The notes beneath the pieces were generated by a model. The model did no database searches. It saw only the letters and a list, made by a program, of their open reading frames with translations, and was not told the DNA's origin. This document shows positions 63,799-64,000 of a DNA stretch of 64,000 bases, in pieces (positions within the stretch are counted from its first letter, which is position 1; the number at the start of each line of letters is the position of its first letter). Both the position numbers and the translations under genes were made by a program. The stretch is from the NCBI RefSeq assembly GCF_003970925.1, contig NZ_RWJF01000001.1, positions 676,501 to 740,500 on the forward strand, in the 5' to 3' direction. The stretch comes from Sphingomonas ginkgonis. GTDB lineage: Bacteria; Pseudomonadota; Alphaproteobacteria; Sphingomonadales; Sphingomonadaceae.

Positions 63799-64000
63799 AT
63801 GGCGGCAATGGCGCTGGGAATCGACCTGATCGGCTGGGCGGCGGCGGGGTTGATCCTGGCCGCCTATGCGCTGCTGACCGCCGGCCGGCTGTCGGGCGAC
63901 AGCGCGGCCTACCAGTGGCTGAACGTCGCCGGCGCGGCGGGGTTCGTGCTCAACTCGGGCTGGCACGGCGCGGTGCCCTCGGCGGTGCTCAACGTGGTCT
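63799..64000 (+). CDS. CBU_0592-like membrane protein (partial)
   Basis: About 67 residues before the window ends. Two helices (LIGWAAAGLILAAYALLTAG and LNVAGAAGFVLNSGWHGA) with the linking SGDSAAYQWLN; the NxxGAxGFxxNS wording fits CBU_0592-type proteins, whose role is unknown. The start at ATG 63799 has GTGGGG upstream; ATG 63808 is the alternative. Confidence 0.65.
   Translation, partial: MAAMALGIDLIGWAAAGLILAAYALLTAGRLSGDSAAYQWLNVAGAAGFVLNSGWHGAVPSAVLNVV

Overview
The window is a high-GC alphaproteobacterial chromosome segment, almost certainly Sphingomonadales (Sphingomonas-like). This rests on the gene families seen: secDF-yajC, hslVU, two HWE-type histidine kinases, a TorF-like porin, UPF0314, a SspB adaptor, DUF3617 and DUF4142 lipoproteins, and GTA/phage-type lysis genes. 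Coding density is very high, genes lie in short clusters on both strands, and overlaps of 1 to 20 bases are common. No rRNA, CRISPR array or insertion sequence was recognised. One tRNA (Pro, GGG) is present.

Layout. 0-2.3 kb: secF (partial), secD, yajC and tRNA-Pro on the minus strand. 2.3-9.1 kb: a DUF2459 protein, a POT transporter, a Thr-rich secreted protein, the HslVU protease and two tandem alpha/beta hydrolases. 9.3-10.4 kb: an orphan lysis pair (holin and GH108 endolysin). 10.5-21.6 kb: M20 peptidase, autotransporter esterase, uvrB, a small HNH protein, an N-acyl-D-amino-acid deacylase relative, and a lipid/polyphosphate kinase pair. 21.7-26.8 kb is the most accessory-looking stretch: a terminase-small-subunit-like HTH protein, a HEPN-like protein, a GFA protein, then an AT-rich island holding a small winged-helix gene and an Abi/UG-type reverse transcriptase, with a run of 12 C residues (minus strand) just upstream.

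26.8-29.2 kb: nrdB at the end of a PepSY-type membrane-protein operon preceded by a perfect palindrome resembling a Fur/iron box. 29.9-36.8 kb: a polytopic membrane protein, an EF-hand protein, a lone ACT-domain protein behind what looks like a complete ribosome-mediated attenuator, a GGDEF/EAL protein and an M1 aminopeptidase. 37-49 kb: a LytS/LytTR two-component pair, a CHASE4 chemoreceptor, a porin, aldose epimerase, a Crp/Fnr regulator, a frameshifted HWE kinase, a Nat-type ABC exporter, queG. 49-64 kb: adenosine kinase, a large PAS/GAF HWE kinase ending in a degenerate receiver domain, an APC permease, HIT, sspB, fumC, an ArsR/SRPBCC pair, an XRE regulator, a PagL-like hydrolase, UPF0314, corA, acnA and the start of a CBU_0592-like membrane protein. 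Several intergenic dyad-repeat families are present.

Most notable: (1) the RT plus winged-helix island, a candidate antiphage system whose RT appears to start at CTG; (2) the attenuator in front of a stand-alone ACT protein; (3) a near-identical motif about 35 bases upstream of both the endolysin gene and the HTH gene 13 kb away, hinting at shared phage/GTA-type control. Many long open frames antisense to real genes are artefacts of high GC and are left out.
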